Below are positions 23,640 to 37,540 of a stretch of 64,000 nt of DNA, one piece after another. Every line of letters begins with the position of its first letter. The stretch's first letter is position 1. Position numbers and translations under genes: made by a program. The notes beneath the pieces were generated by a model that was not told the origin of the DNA, searched no databases, and worked only from the letters and a program-made list of their open reading frames with translations. The stretch comes from Physcomitrium patens (Eukaryota > Streptophyta > Bryopsida > Funariales > Funariaceae), in assembly GCF_000002425.4 (NCBI RefSeq), contig NC_037254.1, forward strand, positions 11,348,263 through 11,412,262, read 5' to 3'.

Positions 23640-24689
23640 GATGCTTCAACATAGGCTCACATCTACATTTTTCATTCATTGGGAGCAACAGAAGAAAATG
23701 CGGCAACAGTTGAAGGACCTTACAAAGTTGCACAACATCTTGAAAAGATCATGATTTTTGAGCATTATCATGGGCCAAACGATTCCAAAAGGATTGAGAT
23801 GAAACTCAAAATTGAGTCATTGGTTAAGTATAAGAGGAGATGCAAACACAAGATTTGCAATTGAGTCATCGAACCATTGAACGCAATGATCAGAAAACTT
23901 CGCGTGTGGCGAGAGAATTCGAAGGCTGAATCACTCCAAACATCTCTTCAGTCAGAGAAGCAGTTATTAGCTGGTTCTGTGCAGCATGTGGAAACATAGA
24001 AGGGATATCCTATGATTCTTGAGGTATGAAAATTTAGGTGTTTAGATGCTTTTATAGAAATCCAATTGAGTATGTCACAAATGACAACGGCCTTCACTAT
24101 GACAACACACAATTTTTCCTGTTTTGAAAATAATAATATGCAATTAAATCAATAATTTGATATTTTGATTTCAACCTTTGCTAATTCATATTAAAGCTCT
24201 TTATATAATCTTCTAAGTATTGATGATTCTAGTATTGTGATTTTTTGTAGGTTGCAATTTTTTGTTGGTCAAGTAAGCTTGTAATTCTAATTATTAATAA
24301 TATTAATTTATATTGTTATAATATTATTTTTAATTATATTCTTACTATGCTTAAACATATTTAGGTTTCAAATTATTCTACTAATTTGAAATATAATCAA
24401 TAAAAGTATCAAACAAAACAAAATAATCAACTTTTATAGTGAACTTCCAAAATCTTCTTATCTAAGTTATTTTTATTTTTATTTATTTAAAATATTTATA
24501 CAATATATTTATTACTATAATACCATATTATAATATTTTTTATTTTGAATACAATAAAAATATAAATCAAAATATTTTTTTATAAAAAGTGTTACACCAA
24601 GATTAAAAAATATATATAATAATAAATGCTAATAGCAATAATAACCACATTATATTATACAAAAAGAAAATAACTTAATATATATTTTA
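23640..24689. other. Mixed-composition flank of copia element, unassigned
   Basis: From 23640 to about 24000 the sequence is less AT-rich and contains an open plus-strand stretch (KKMRQQLKDLTKLHNILKRS), which looks like a piece of a coiled-coil exon, and a 61-codon frame at 23679-23864. Neither could be tied to a family. From 24060 on it is AT-rich with nothing recognised. Confidence 0.3.
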
Positions 24690-24810
24690 AATAAAAAACT
24701 TATCTTACAAATTAAAGACATGTTGGAGGTTCTATAGAATGTTGTCACGTAGCTTTTATTTAGATAGTAAATATAGGAATAAGAGCAATTCCTTCCTCTC
24801 TCATGTTATG

Positions 24811-24842
<32 letters not shown>

Positions 24843-24932
24843 TACTATTACTTCTAGTTTAATTTCAAGAATCTATAATTTTATAGTCTTTGGTAATAAT
24901 CATTCTAACTTCTTCTTGAATATGTATATATA

Positions 24933-24964
<32 letters not shown>

Positions 24965-26223
24965 AACATATATATATATATATGTATATATATTTTGTCA
25001 TTTCTTTTCAAGAAACATCTCACTTGGTTATATACATACTTTTATAATATTAGAGTTTTGTCTTTTTCTGATTGAGAGTAGATTTTTTTTTCTTAATAAG
25101 ATATAAGAATATTAGAAGTTATAGATTACCTATTTTTAATTCAATACTATCTTTAGAATTTTATTTATTCTTAAATCTTATCTTTTACTTGTCTTAAGTG
25201 ATATTAGATAGCTTATTTTTTTATTAGATTATTATGGAAAAGCTTATTCAAATAAAAAATATAATAACATAAATATAAAAACAAATAAAAAAATTAATGC
25301 TTATAATGCATTAATTTATTTTACTACTACAAAGAATAATAGGATTGGCATGAAGTGAAGATATAGAGATGATTAGAATTACTTCAATATCTATATCAAA
25401 TCATATTACTTCTCATATGGTAGAATATTGTTTAAGTATTAGAAAACCAAGAGTTACCTTCATTGAGAGGTTTGATGCTACAAGATTAATGTTTTGAGGA
25501 TTTATCAATCAAGTTAAAGTAGTGATTGAACTTCAACTTTAAAGCTACTCAATTCTACAATTACAAATCAAATTTATTAGAATACTAATTTTAAATTTTA
25601 TTTTATCATTCTTTTCATCTTTTATTGAATAATATAATCCAATATAAAAAAATTTAGAGATTATTTTGGACGAGTTTTGATCCATGTATAAGAAACATGA
25701 TAAAATTTGTATTGCAACTAATAAGATTCAAATTTTTCAATAAGACAATCGATTAATAATGTTATATACTCCAAAATTCTAATAACTTACAAATGATATT
25801 AAATAGAATGATGTTGGAGTCATTAGCCAATTTTTCAATAGATTATAAATTGAGGTAAAAAAATTGATACTGAACTTACTTAATTCTTAAACTTTAAGTC
25901 AAAAAATTGGCTTTTTGAATTTCAGTTTGAGAGTCACACAAGTCAACCTTAATATTTTTACAATTCAACGGCAACATCAACATCTTCTAAATACATATAT
26001 TTGAAAATGGAAGAGATGTAAATTGATGTGATATGGTTTAAAATTCTTATTAAGTAAAAAATGACTTGCTATTGTTAAGAAAGATGGTGCTTATATTGTG
26101 GAGAATTTAAGTATATTATTCAACATTGTCCAAAAAAACACTACAACTACAAAACTAGAAGTATGGCTGTAAAAAATGACAATTTATTGAAAAAAGAGTT
26201 TATTCAGCTACAAAAGAGACTAT
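24690..26223 (+). mobile_element. Gypsy fragment (LTR end and gag) interrupted by family F
   Basis: 24690-25050 matches the second half of the D-family LTR (CATGTTGGAGGTTCTATAGAATG), with a (TTA)n run at 24811-24840 and TA runs at 24920-24993. From 25234 a gag relic parallels that of element D: an ATGGAAAAGCTTATTCA start and ITSISISNHITSHMVEY-like and KKHDKICIATNKIQI blocks. A zinc knuckle near 26090 reads CLYCGEFKYIIQHC, with Tyr at the His position. Many stops. A family-F repeat begins at 26224 and pol is not seen beyond it. Confidence 0.7.
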
Positions 26224-27768
26224 TGTTGTGTTATGTAAAAACTAACTTACAAATACATTGGATATATAACTATAGAAGATAAATTGTAATTATAACATAC
26301 AAATAACCTAATGATCCAAATAAAACTTAAAGTAAAATTTAATTAAACCTTAATAATTATAATCAATTCTTATTCAAATCATAAAACAATTATAAAAAAA
26401 TTCTAAAAGTGTCACTAAATAATTTATGAAAAATATCAAAAAAATCATAAAAAATATTGAAATAAATCCTTAAGAAAATCTAAAGAATAAATAAAGCAAT
26501 CATAATGAAATTCTAAAAAAAACTCTAAAGAAATTATAAACAAACTTTAAAAAAAATTATTTCTAAAGAAGTTGTAAAAAAATTTAAATTATATTTAAAT
26601 AATTCATAAAATATTTTATTCAAACCTTAAGTAAATCTTAATCAAATTCTAAAATAATTCTAATAATTTTAAAAAAATTTTAAATAAATCCTAATAAATT
26701 TGAAGTAAATTTTAATAAAATCCTAAAAATATCTTACAAATCCTAAAATAATCCTAATGAAATCCTAAAATTATCTTACAATCTCTAACAACATCCTACC
26801 TAAAATTTAATCAATCTTAACTAATCCTATGATAGTTTTAAAACCTTATTAACTATTCATTAAGCAATTGATTTTGTTTTAAAATTTTTCACACATTGCA
26901 ATCTAATAATGAATAAGTATAATAATTTAAAGTTAAAATCAACTTATCAATTGAGAGAACGAAAATTCTTAATTGCTTAGATGTTAACCATCATTCTTCT
27001 CTAATCTTAATATTGGTCTTTTAATAATAATAACTCCTTATTAAATCATTCACTTACACTCAAAATTGACAAAATTACTAAAAGATAAAATTAAAATTCC
27101 TTCACAATTTTTTTTCAATCCAACTAGTTTATTATCAAAGAAATTCTTATTAATCCTTGAAATCAAAATTTTAAAACCTTCATCCTATTGGATTTCAATA
27201 ATTTTTTATTTAGCTATTAGATTGAGTTTAAATTCACATAAATAAAAAATTTAGACAAGTAAGTGCATAAACTAAAAACATTTCATTTATCAATATGCTA
27301 AAAAGCTTATATAATTTTTAAACATATAAACTCTCGTTTATTTCTTAAGAACCCATATCTTTTAAAACACCTATTACTTTGAAAAGCTCTCAAAAATTTA
27401 ATTTTAATCCATATCATTCAAGATTAATGCTCAATTCAATCCTAATAAATCTAATTTTGAATATTATACTTTGAAAAACAAAAAAACCTTGATTTTGCTG
27501 TAGAAGCATGGTTTTGTTCCTTGGAATTTGATTTCAACCAAAATTCATAACCAATCCTCTCTAGGTATTAACATCTAGTTTTTTTTTTTAGATAATTTTT
27601 GTTAGAAGTAATTATTTATTATTACCTTTAGATACCTATAATACTAATAGTTTTGATCTATCTTATTTTTTCTTGTTTATAGCCCTAAAAAATAAATAGA
27701 AGCCTATTTTACAAAATTAAAAAATATATACTTAATTGAATTTAGTTTTTGAAGATCATGTGCACAAA
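26224..27768 (+). repeat. Repeat family F, copy 1
   Basis: It starts TGTTGTGTTATGTAAAAACT, matching the start of copy 2 (48085). It contains a degenerate array of AATCCTAA-like words at about 26320-26830 and a conserved distal block (CTTGGAATTTGATTTCAACC at 27520, then TTTATAGCCCTAAAAAATAAATAGAAGCC at 27679). The right end near 27768 is approximate. No coding capacity; probably a long solo LTR or non-autonomous element. Confidence 0.65.
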
Positions 27769-30380
27769 CTTTTTTACATAAGAATTTCATATTTAGAAGT
27801 AATATCTATAATATAAAAAGTAAATTATGGCTTATATATCTATCTTAAATTGTATATATATAAATATATATTATTTTATTTATATTTGATTTTTTAATTT
27901 TTTTCTAAAAATACCTATATTTTCTTTTTAAGTAAAAAAATTTATTTATTAACTAAAGTTCAATATCATTGATAAATGTGAGAAGTCTTAGTTGATTAAT
28001 TGTTTAATTTTTGAGTTTTTAAACATATGACTTGGTCAAAATTTGATTTTGTGGATTATCTTGTAATTTGTTTTAAGACATGATAATAAAATAAAGATTA
28101 TTTTGCTTATTCTAATTGATTTATTGTAGTATAAAACTTGCAATAGAAGATATTTGTATCATCTAATAATGGCTCATAGTCATTATATAATATCATAAAT
28201 GTCTTTGATGTATCAGATGTTTGAAGGATGCAATAAATATTTTTAATAGATTCTATTTGTATGCAATTTATACACAAGGCCTTGTATTAGGGCACATTGG
28301 GATACATTTGTAAATACTATCATTTCTTTTTAAGCTAATGATATTTAATAGCCTATTTATATTTATCTTATTTAAGTTGGAAAGTAATGACAAAGTTGTT
28401 CAAATATATGGCTTAAATAGGATCCAATCTATTCATAAGAATTTAGCATCGGAGGTTAAAATTAGAGGCCATAATTAGAGTTAGTACTATAATTGTCTTT
28501 GGCCTCAAAGAATCATTAAAGAAATGGGATTGGGTAGTTGATAATAGAGATTATAGAACAATGGTTAGATTTTTATACTTACTCTATATAAACTTATTTT
28601 TTTATTATTTTCTATTTAAAAAATATATATTATTACTATTTAAAATACTACTCTATTATATATTTTTTATAATTTAGAGAAGTGACCATAGAGTGTCTTT
28701 ATGTGTGAATTTCAATCTTAAATTTAAAGTTTCTCATGCTAATGATATACAATATGTATATTTTTAAAAAATTAGTCTTTTACATTTTTGATTGAATAAC
28801 TAGAAGTAACTAATCATTTCTTATAAATAGCCAAGACAACAAAGCTGTGCTTTAAGACCTAGATAGTTAGTAAGTGACTTATTTCATATTGTTATTATTA
28901 TGTGTATAATAGATGACTATCAAATTACATTATTTCTTTGTTGATTAGCTCAAGGTAGTTTATTTGTTGTTTTTTTGGCTAGAAATTTTAACTTTTAATT
29001 TTAATGGCATTTTTATGATCTAATATATTGATGGTTTTTTAATTATTAAGATTTCTATATATATTTTTATATTCTATATAAAAGCTTTCTTTTCATTGCT
29101 CTCATCCTAAAAAACTTCTTTTTTATAATTTTATTCTTCAAATCTCAACTATCCTTTCAATGATAGTACATCTATTATATAAAATATAGGTTCTTTAATA
29201 AGAAGAGTAATAAGTGGCACAAATAGAATACCATAAGTTATATGTGCTATTTCTTTGTTTTTCATGATGTACTATTTGTTATGACTTAACCAATTGTTGA
29301 GGCTTCAAACTTTTCTTATTATAGAACAAATAGTACTAAAGATGCCTCTTTCTTCATTATTTGTGATTGTAATGTGAATATATTGGATTCAGATATAATA
29401 TATTTCTAAAAAAATTATAAAACAAAAGAATTTTATATCTTTCCAAAAAGCAATCATAATCACCTTTTGTTTTACTTCTTCAAAAAAGTATAGAACTTGT
29501 TTCATTATTTGTGTGAACTTCTATCTTTGTTCTTCAATCCTAGCTTGTAGGACTTTTGATTTATATTTTTTTCAACTTTTCTATTAAAATTAAAATTAAA
29601 TATATACCTAAATATTCAATTTTACACATTTCTAAGTGTAAGACAATTCTTACTACTAGTACTCTCTACATATAAGTAATAATTGAAAAGTAATATAAAT
29701 TCCTTCTTTTTATTTTATAAAAATATTTAACATTGTACAAAATTAATATGATATGTCCACACATATTCTATCTTCTTTTTATCTCTCTTAGAAACCTCAA
29801 TCTCCAAATCCTAAGATAAGTCCAAAAAACCTAGTTATTAGCTCAATATAATAAATATTATATTGAGATTCTTTTGCAAGTTTTGTAGCTTTTGAGGCAA
29901 TAGCTATTGCTATAGAAAAGTATGGCGGTGCTTTTCTTGGCCATCATATTCTTTTGGATGCCATTTTATTTCATTCAAGTACCTTTTCAGAGATAAGAAC
30001 ATTCTTTGAGAAGAATTATGAAAGAACTAAATAGGTTATCATTTCAATGTTTTAGTTATATTTGCATCAAAGTTAAAAATATATTTATTTTTGGATGTTA
30101 GAATTTATGAAAAAAATACATCAAATTTGTACAAAAATTGATTACTAGAAAGAATCTATTGAAGGTATTTTATATTGCTATTGATTTTGGGATAGAGAGA
30201 GCAACACCTATAAATTCTTCACTAGCATATGTAATTTATGATTTAATTTATGATTTATTTTTGATGTTGACCTATTTCTTATTTCTATTAAAATTTAAGA
30301 TATAAACCAATTTTATAAAGATTATGAATATGCAATAGATTTTTTTATCTAGCTATTCAATATTTTTTAAATTTATACAT
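27769..30380. other. AT-rich DNA, mostly unassigned
   Basis: No intact gene. A plus-strand open stretch at about 29880-30030 reads FVAFEAIAIAIEKYGGAFLG, then HHILLDAILFHSSTFSEIRT, before a stop; it looks protein-derived but I do not recognise it. It could be a decayed transposon or host exon. Confidence 0.3.
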
Positions 30381-30480
30381 NNNNNNNNNNNNNNNNNNNN
30401 NNNNNNNNNNNNNNNNNNNNNNNNNNNNNNNNNNNNNNNNNNNNNNNNNNNNNNNNNNNNNNNNNNNNNNNNNNNNNNNN
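30381..30480. other. Assembly gap, 100 N
   Basis: Exactly 100 N, the conventional length for a gap of unknown size. Confidence 0.99.
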
Positions 30481-31975
30481 AATGCCAATATCACTTGATT
30501 TTATTTTCTAATTACTTTAAAGTTATTATAAATATTTAAAGTTGAAGTATAATTTTAGTATATAAATTATATATTTCAATCTAACAAAAAAATTGCTAAA
30601 AATCATATAAATCTTTAATGGACCTCCAAACTCTAATTTCCAAAATCCTAATATATTTAAATTTTAAAATTCTTCAAATAAATTATTTGATCATGCTCAA
30701 ACTTATGAAAAAAATCAAATACAAATAGTATCACACCATCACAAAACTTTACTTATAGATCAACAATCAATCTTAAAAAATTCTCCAATGTATAAATCTT
30801 TTATATTTCTCATAATCCAATGTCATATAAAAATAACTCAAAATTTGTAAAATCTTTATAAATTCATTAAAAACTCAAATCTTATTTATAGCCATACAAA
30901 GTAAATATAAGCTTTTTGTATAAAAAACAACATTAATACTAAAAGATTTTACTACCTCTTTATTTTTTTTCTATATTTTACTATTATATTTTTTAATTGG
31001 GATTTTCTATAATAGAATGTATATTTTTATCTTTCACCATATATTTGTGTTCCAACACAAAAACACTGAGTTTTTGCAAGTTTGAGGCTTTATAATTTGT
31101 TTCTTCCTATGCAATTGTCTTAATCAACTATTTTATTGGTAGAATGTTGAAAAGATGGTATAAATTTTGAAACTTTTAATGACATTTAAGGTGATTCCTT
31201 ATAATTTCCAATGCCTCTTTTTTGTTGTTGGTAGTTTGATTTAATTTCCATCAGCAATCATTTATTGGCTTTCACTCAATTTTGTGTCTTTTGCAAAGAT
31301 TTATAATATGGTTGACTTTCAAATTTTTTCGACATTGTCAAGACTATTATTAAGACATAATAACTTTACTATGATAATATGCTCATTACAAAGATATGAT
31401 TATTGATACATTTCTTATACCTTATATTGTATATTTATATAAAATAATTATGAGTTTTTTTTTGTTTTGTTTTGTTTTTTTGTAAATGTTGAGTATGTTG
31501 TTGATAAAAATGATTGGACTATGCTAATTTATATAAGTTTATGAGGTTTTATGATATAATTTTCAATAATCTTTAAAAATTGAGTGATACTTCAAACTTT
31601 TTTTTTCCATTGTCAATGATTAGTTTAAATTATATATGACCTATAGTTTCTACATAAGCATATACATGACTATGAAGAAGTAGGTATATATAATAGTTTT
31701 GATGGAATCTTCTAATCATAAATACTTAGCATTTTAAGAATATTTTTTCTAATATTTTTAATTTGTTCCAATTCAATATATGGTTTGCTCTACTTTAATA
31801 GAAGTTTATAGCCTTATATGCTTTATTCCATATAGCTGATGTTACTCATATTATCTTCAATTTCAAGAGGTCAAAAAATCAAGTACTTAGTTGATTTAGT
31901 TAATATTTGGTTAAAATTCATTCATTGCTTTTTCAAGTTTATTTTTCAATCTAAAATATAAATATATGTGTGTAT

Positions 31976-32027
<52 letters not shown>

Positions 32028-32042
32028 CTCTCTCTCTCTCTT

Positions 32043-32106
<64 letters not shown>

Positions 32107-32403
32107 ATATTAAATATCATAAAAAATTAGTAGAATTTAAAGTATATATATACTAAGAAAGTAAAAAATAATTATGATCATTCTAGAAACTACTCAAAAA
32201 TTTATTTTAAATTAGTAATATTTTGAAATGTTTAAAGTAATTACATAAATATTAATTTAATTATAATAATACTTATACTAAGAAAAAACTTTATAATATG
32301 ATGTATCTTTTAATAATATTATAATAAAGATATTTTTCTACCTACCACAATCACAATAACTATAGTCTTAATCTATTATAAAATAAAAAAAAATTACTTA
32401 TTT

Positions 32404-32442
<39 letters not shown>

Positions 32443-32689
32443 AAAATAACTTGTAATCAATTATTTGATTTATTATCAATTCTAACTAAATTTTATTGAT
32501 AATTCTTTTAATCTTTAATAACTAAAATATTTTAACTTGTATATAATCTATTTCAAAGTTATTATGAATATTTCTATTATTAAATCTATAAATAAATTTT
32601 ACTTCATAAAATTTCCAAAATTAATAAAAAACTCTAAAAATCATTTAATTATGATCATGCACTATTTTTATAAAAAAATCACACTTTTA
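30481..32689. other. AT-rich DNA with a compound microsatellite
   Basis: The block 30880-31030 resembles the distal part of family F (TTTATAGCCATACAAAGTAAATATAAGC). A (TA)n(TC)n(TA)n compound repeat occupies 31979-32101 and a further (TA)n run 32407-32438. No gene is supported; the frame through the microsatellite is an artefact. Confidence 0.6.
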
Positions 32690-32849
32690 ATCTAAGTCTA
32701 AATGTTTTAAAATCTAACTTAAAAATCTATTTAGAAACTCTTATAAATCCTAAAAATCTAACATATATAATATCTTTAAATATATCAAGTTTTTAAATCT
32801 TTCATATACCTTCTTTAAATTTTTTATTCTTAAAAAATTTAATTCTTTC

Positions 32850-35523
32850 AATGAAACCAAATTTGGCAATCTACTTGGAAACTTGTCTAAAGCCTCACAT
32901 TCTTACATATATAGTTTCTTCAAGCATGCCAAACTTTCAAATCCTTTTGGCATTTTTATTAATTTTTTATATTTTAAAATATTCAATTTCTTTAATGCAA
33001 TCAAAATTAATAATCCACTTTAAAACTCTTCTTAAGCTTCATATTTCTACATGTTTAATTTTTTCAAACATATCAAACTTTCAAATCTTTTTGGTAACTT
33101 CTTCAATTTTTTACATTTTAAAAAGTTTAATTCTTCCAATGCAATCAAATTTGGTAATTCACTTAAAAATTCTTCCAAAGCTTCACATTTTTACATTTAT
33201 AGTATCTTCAAACATGTGAAGCTTTCAAATCCTTCTAATAACTTCAAATTTTAACACTATAAAAAAATTCAATTCTTCAATGCAATCAAATTTGACAATC
33301 CACTTGAAAACTCTTTTAAAGCCTCATATTCGTACATGCATAGTATCTTCAAACATGTCAAGCTTCCAAATCCTTCTTGCAACTTTTTAAATTTTTTACA
33401 TTTTAAAAAATTCAATTCTTCTAATGCAACCAAATTTTTCAATCCACTTGGAAACTCTTTTAAAGCTTCACATTCCTACATGTGTAGTATCTTTAAACAT
33501 ATCAAGCTTACAAATCCTTCTCATAATTTCTTTAATTTTCTATATTCTAAAAAATTTAATTCTTTTAATGAAGTAAAATTTGGAAATCCACTTAGAAATT
33601 CCTCTAAAACCTCACATTTCTACATTTGTAGTATCTTTAAATATGTCAAGCTTTCAAATTCTTCTAGCAACATCTTTAATTTTCTATACTCTGTAAAATA
33701 CAATTCTTCCAATATAACCAAATTTGATAATGTACTTGAAAATTCTTTCAAAACCTCATATTTCTATATTTGTAGTATCTTCAAACATATCAAGCTTCTA
33801 AATCCTTCTAGTAACGTCTTTAATTTTTTATACTTTAAAAAGTCTAATTCTTCTAATGCAATTAAATTTTGCAATCCACTTCGAAATTCTTCCAAAGCCT
33901 CATATTTCAACATTTGTAGCATCTTCAAATATGCCAAGTTTCAAAATCCTTTACGTAAATTTTTTAATTTTTCATACTTTAAAAAGTTTAATTCTTCTAA
34001 TATAATCAAATTTGGGAATGTACTCGAAAACTCTTCCAAAGCCTTACATTCTCACATTTGTAGTATCTTCAAATATACCAAGCTTTCAAATTCTTTTAGT
34101 AACTTTTTTAAATTTCTACACTTTGAAAAGTCCAATTCTTCCAATACAACCAAATTTGATAATCTATTTAGAAACTCTTCCAAAGCCTCATATTTTTTCA
34201 TTTGTAGTATCTTCAAAGCTGTCAAGCTTTCAAATCCTTTTAGCAACTTTTTCAATTTTTTATGTTCTAAAAAATTCAATTCTTCCAATACAATAAAATT
34301 TGATAATTCACTTAAAAATTCTTCTAAAGTCTTATATTTCCACATTCATAGTATCTTCAAAAATACCAAGCTATCAAACTCTTTTAGCAACTTCTTTAAT
34401 TTTTTATCTTTGAAAAAAAATAATTCTTTCAATGCAATAAAATTTAGCAATCTATTCAAAAATCCTTCCAAAGCCTCACATTTTATATTTGTAGCATCTT
34501 GAAACATATCAAGCTTCCAAATCTTTTGCACAATTTTTAAAATTTTCTATACTTTGAAAAGTCTAATTCCTCCAATACAATCAAATTTGGCAATGTATTT
34601 AAAAACTCTTCTAAAGCCTTATATTTCCACATTTTTAGTATCTTCAAATATGTCAAGCTTTTAAATCCTTCTAGCAATTTTTTCAAATTTCTATACTTTA
34701 AAGAATCTAATTCGTCTAATATAATCAAATTTATCAATCTACTTAGAAACTCTTCCAAAGCCTTATATTTCCTTGTTTGTAGTATTTTCAAACATATCAA
34801 GCTTTCATATCCTTTTGGCAATTTCTTCAATTTTTTATATTCTAAAAAATTCAATTCTTCCAATACAACCAAATTTGGCAATCCACTTGAAAACTCTTTC
34901 AAAGCTTCACATTCCTACATTCATAGTATCTTCAAACATGTTAAGCTTCTAGACCTTTTTGGCAACTTCTTCAATTTTTTATACTTAAAGAAATTTAATT
35001 TCTTCAATGCAATCAAATTTGGCAATCCACTGAGAAACTCTTCCAAAGCCTTATATTCCTACATTTATAGTATCTTCAAAGATGTCAAGCTTTCAAATTC
35101 TTCTGGTAATTTTTTTAATTTTTTATATTTGAAGAAATTTAATTCTTTCCATACAATCAAATTTGGCAATTCACTTGGAAACTCTTCTAAAACCTTACAT
35201 CTTCACATTTGTAGTATCTTCAAACATGTCAAGCTTCCAAATTCTTCTCGTAACCTCTTCAATTTTTTACACTTTCAAAAGTCTAATTCTTCCAATGTAA
35301 CTAAATTTGGCAATCTACTTAGAAATTCTTCCAAAGCCTTACATTTTTCTATATATAATTTTTTAAAGCATTTTAAGTTTTTAATTGCATATGATATAAT
35401 CTTCAAACTAATACACTTGATGATTTTTAATTCTTTCAAGACATTAAGACTTGTCCATTTTATAGAAAGGACTTCTAATATAGAATAATTTGCAAGATGA
35501 AAGACGATAAAAAACATCATATT
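32850..35523 (-). repeat. LRR-encoding array, about 18 units of 144 bp
   Basis: A 144-bp period is visible (for example the TTCTT landmark at 34136 and 34280). Each unit encodes 48 residues, two 24-residue LRRs of the type ALEEFLSRLPNLVVLEELDF followed by KKLLKGFESLTYLKILQM. It is part of the kinase-NBS-LRR pseudogene. The plus strand also stays open here (388 codons at 33336-34502), but that is a composition effect. Confidence 0.85.
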
Positions 35524-35529
35524 ACACAA

Positions 35530-36748
35530 GTTGGTTGTTGTGACTCAACAAATTGACTCACTTGTTGTTTCAGAATAAAAATATGTATTTAGAATGCTTT
35601 AAATCACAATATATAGTGATTAGTATCGGAATCCTTAGAAAAATAGAAAATTAGAATGTTAGTGGTGGAAATGGAATCTTAGTAAGTCTTAGAGGCAATT
35701 ATCTTTGTTTATTTAATATTTTTATTTATTATTAAATATTAAGGATTATTTATTAAGACCAATATTTACATTGGTCTTTTATCTATATGTACTATTTATA
35801 AAAACTATAAATGATAGTAGTTAGAAGAAGCATGGGAAAGAACTTCAAATCACTTTAGTTATTGATATAAAAAATAGGATTTATAGTGGATTTAAATTTA
35901 TTTTTATTATTATAAAAAATAACCAAGGTAAGAAAATATATCCCCAAATAGATATTAGTATTATAAAAATATTATAAAAAATTTCAAATTTTATTTAGAA
36001 TTTATTTAAAAAATTTAAGCAATTTTTAGAGCAATTTTTAAGACTTTGGTAAAAATGAGTTTTACCACTTTGGGAGCCTTTATGAAGAAATGGAGCAAGA
36101 TTTGAAGGCTAAACAAGGTTCCTAGGCTAATTGGCTGTTTTTGAATACCATGGTGAGGTCAAAAATGAAAAAATATTGCTTCTTCTAGTAGAAAATAGGA
36201 GGACCAACAGTTAGTGTATTCCTTATAAGAAGGAAGGTGCACAAGTCCCATATTGATTGTAGCACCTTGAAGATAGTTAGAAGGATAAGACTAAGGCCTC
36301 GGAGCCTCTCTTAGACACCCATATATACTACATGTGAGCCTTGGTGAGGCTCGAACCTTTGATCTATAAGTAAGTAATCCTTGATGTAAAATATTTTCAT
36401 TTGACTTTTCAATTATTTACTTTTCATCTTTAAAACTTCATAACTTACTCATAGTAATTTGGATTTACATATTTTTTATGTCATCAAAAAGATAATAAAA
36501 TTAATTATCTAAAATATACTTTTTATTTTTTACTTTTACTTTTTATTGGATGAAAATACAGTGAACAAACTTTGATTTAGTTTTGGTTGTTGTAATTACT
36601 TGATTTCATTTCTTCCAATTGTATTGTGATTTTTCTTCTTGGATTTTTTGCCAATTGTATACTTCACTTCACACCACCAATTAAAATCAACTCTTAATTG
36701 AGGCCATCTTATTATTGAGATTGAGGAGTGAAATTTACACTTATATTT
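35530..36748 (+). repeat. Family G LTR, copy 1
   Basis: It aligns along its length with 51530-52740: CAAATTGACTCA near the start, TTTTACCACTTTGGGAG, a GAAATGGAGCAAGATTTGAAGG block, AGGAAGGTGCACAAGTCCCA, CATAACTTACTCATAGTAAT, and an AACTCTTAATTGAGGC end block. Confidence 0.8.
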
Positions 36749-36768
36749 TGGTGCATTTGCTGGGAGAT
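36749..36768 (+). promoter_or_regulatory. Primer-binding-site remnant of family G
   Basis: TGGTGCATTTGCTGGGAGAT follows the LTR and resembles the common plant gypsy site TGGCGCCGTTGCCGGGGA after C-to-T/G-to-A changes. Confidence 0.6.
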
Positions 36769-37540
36769 GGTGCTTCTAATGGTCTATATGAATGTGAAGT
36801 TTGTTTGTTGTGATTGATCTTGCTTGATTTTTTTGAGTAAGGAATTCAAGTATCTCATCATTAGAGGTAAGTATTCTACATCTCTTCATTATTGGTGTAA
36901 ACAAAGCATTTCTATTTCTCAATTTATAAGATAGTCAAAAATTTTATTGTTAAGTTGGATGTTGAATTGCTCTCGGGTTTTCATCAATCAGTTCTTATGT
37001 ATTGCATCTTTTAAGTCGGAACTTTTTGAAGTTGTGTGTCTAGACGTTAGCTTTCCAAAAAGCTATTACATGTTCAAATTGAAGTTGATTTGAATTTGTA
37101 GTAATTTTTAGAGTAGAAAGAGGTTAACTGCCTTGGCAGTTTCATGTATCCCATGTTTGGAAAGGCAATTCTTAGTGCCTGATGATTCTTTTATAGTGAA
37201 AATTTTTGGATACAAAAATCTTAAAATTTAGATTTTAGTGGTGTAAAATTCACTGAAATTGAATAAAAATTGAAATTTTGGCGATTTTTGGAGTGGAGAG
37301 AGGTGGCTGCCAAATTCAGAATACAATTGAGGTTAGTGATTTCTATCTCTTCTATCATTTATATTTTGGAGTTTATGATATATTTTAAATTTTTTTATTA
37401 AAAATATTCTTTTTAACTATATCAAATTATAATTGAATAAATAAATAAATAAATATATGTATATAAAAATTAAGAAAAAAATTAAAAATTTAAAAATAAT
37501 AGAAAATAAATATTAAATTAATAATAATAATCAGCTAGGG

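Noticed and set aside
31911..32120. Short minus-strand frame rich in Ile/Tyr and Arg/Glu
   Set aside because: It is a translation of the (TA)n(TC)n(TA)n microsatellite.
33336..34502. 388-codon open frame on the plus strand
   Set aside because: It is antisense to the LRR array; its repeats (HVKLPNPS, FNSSNATKF) are the complement of the LRR codons. It is open because the decayed array has few stop triplets in that frame.
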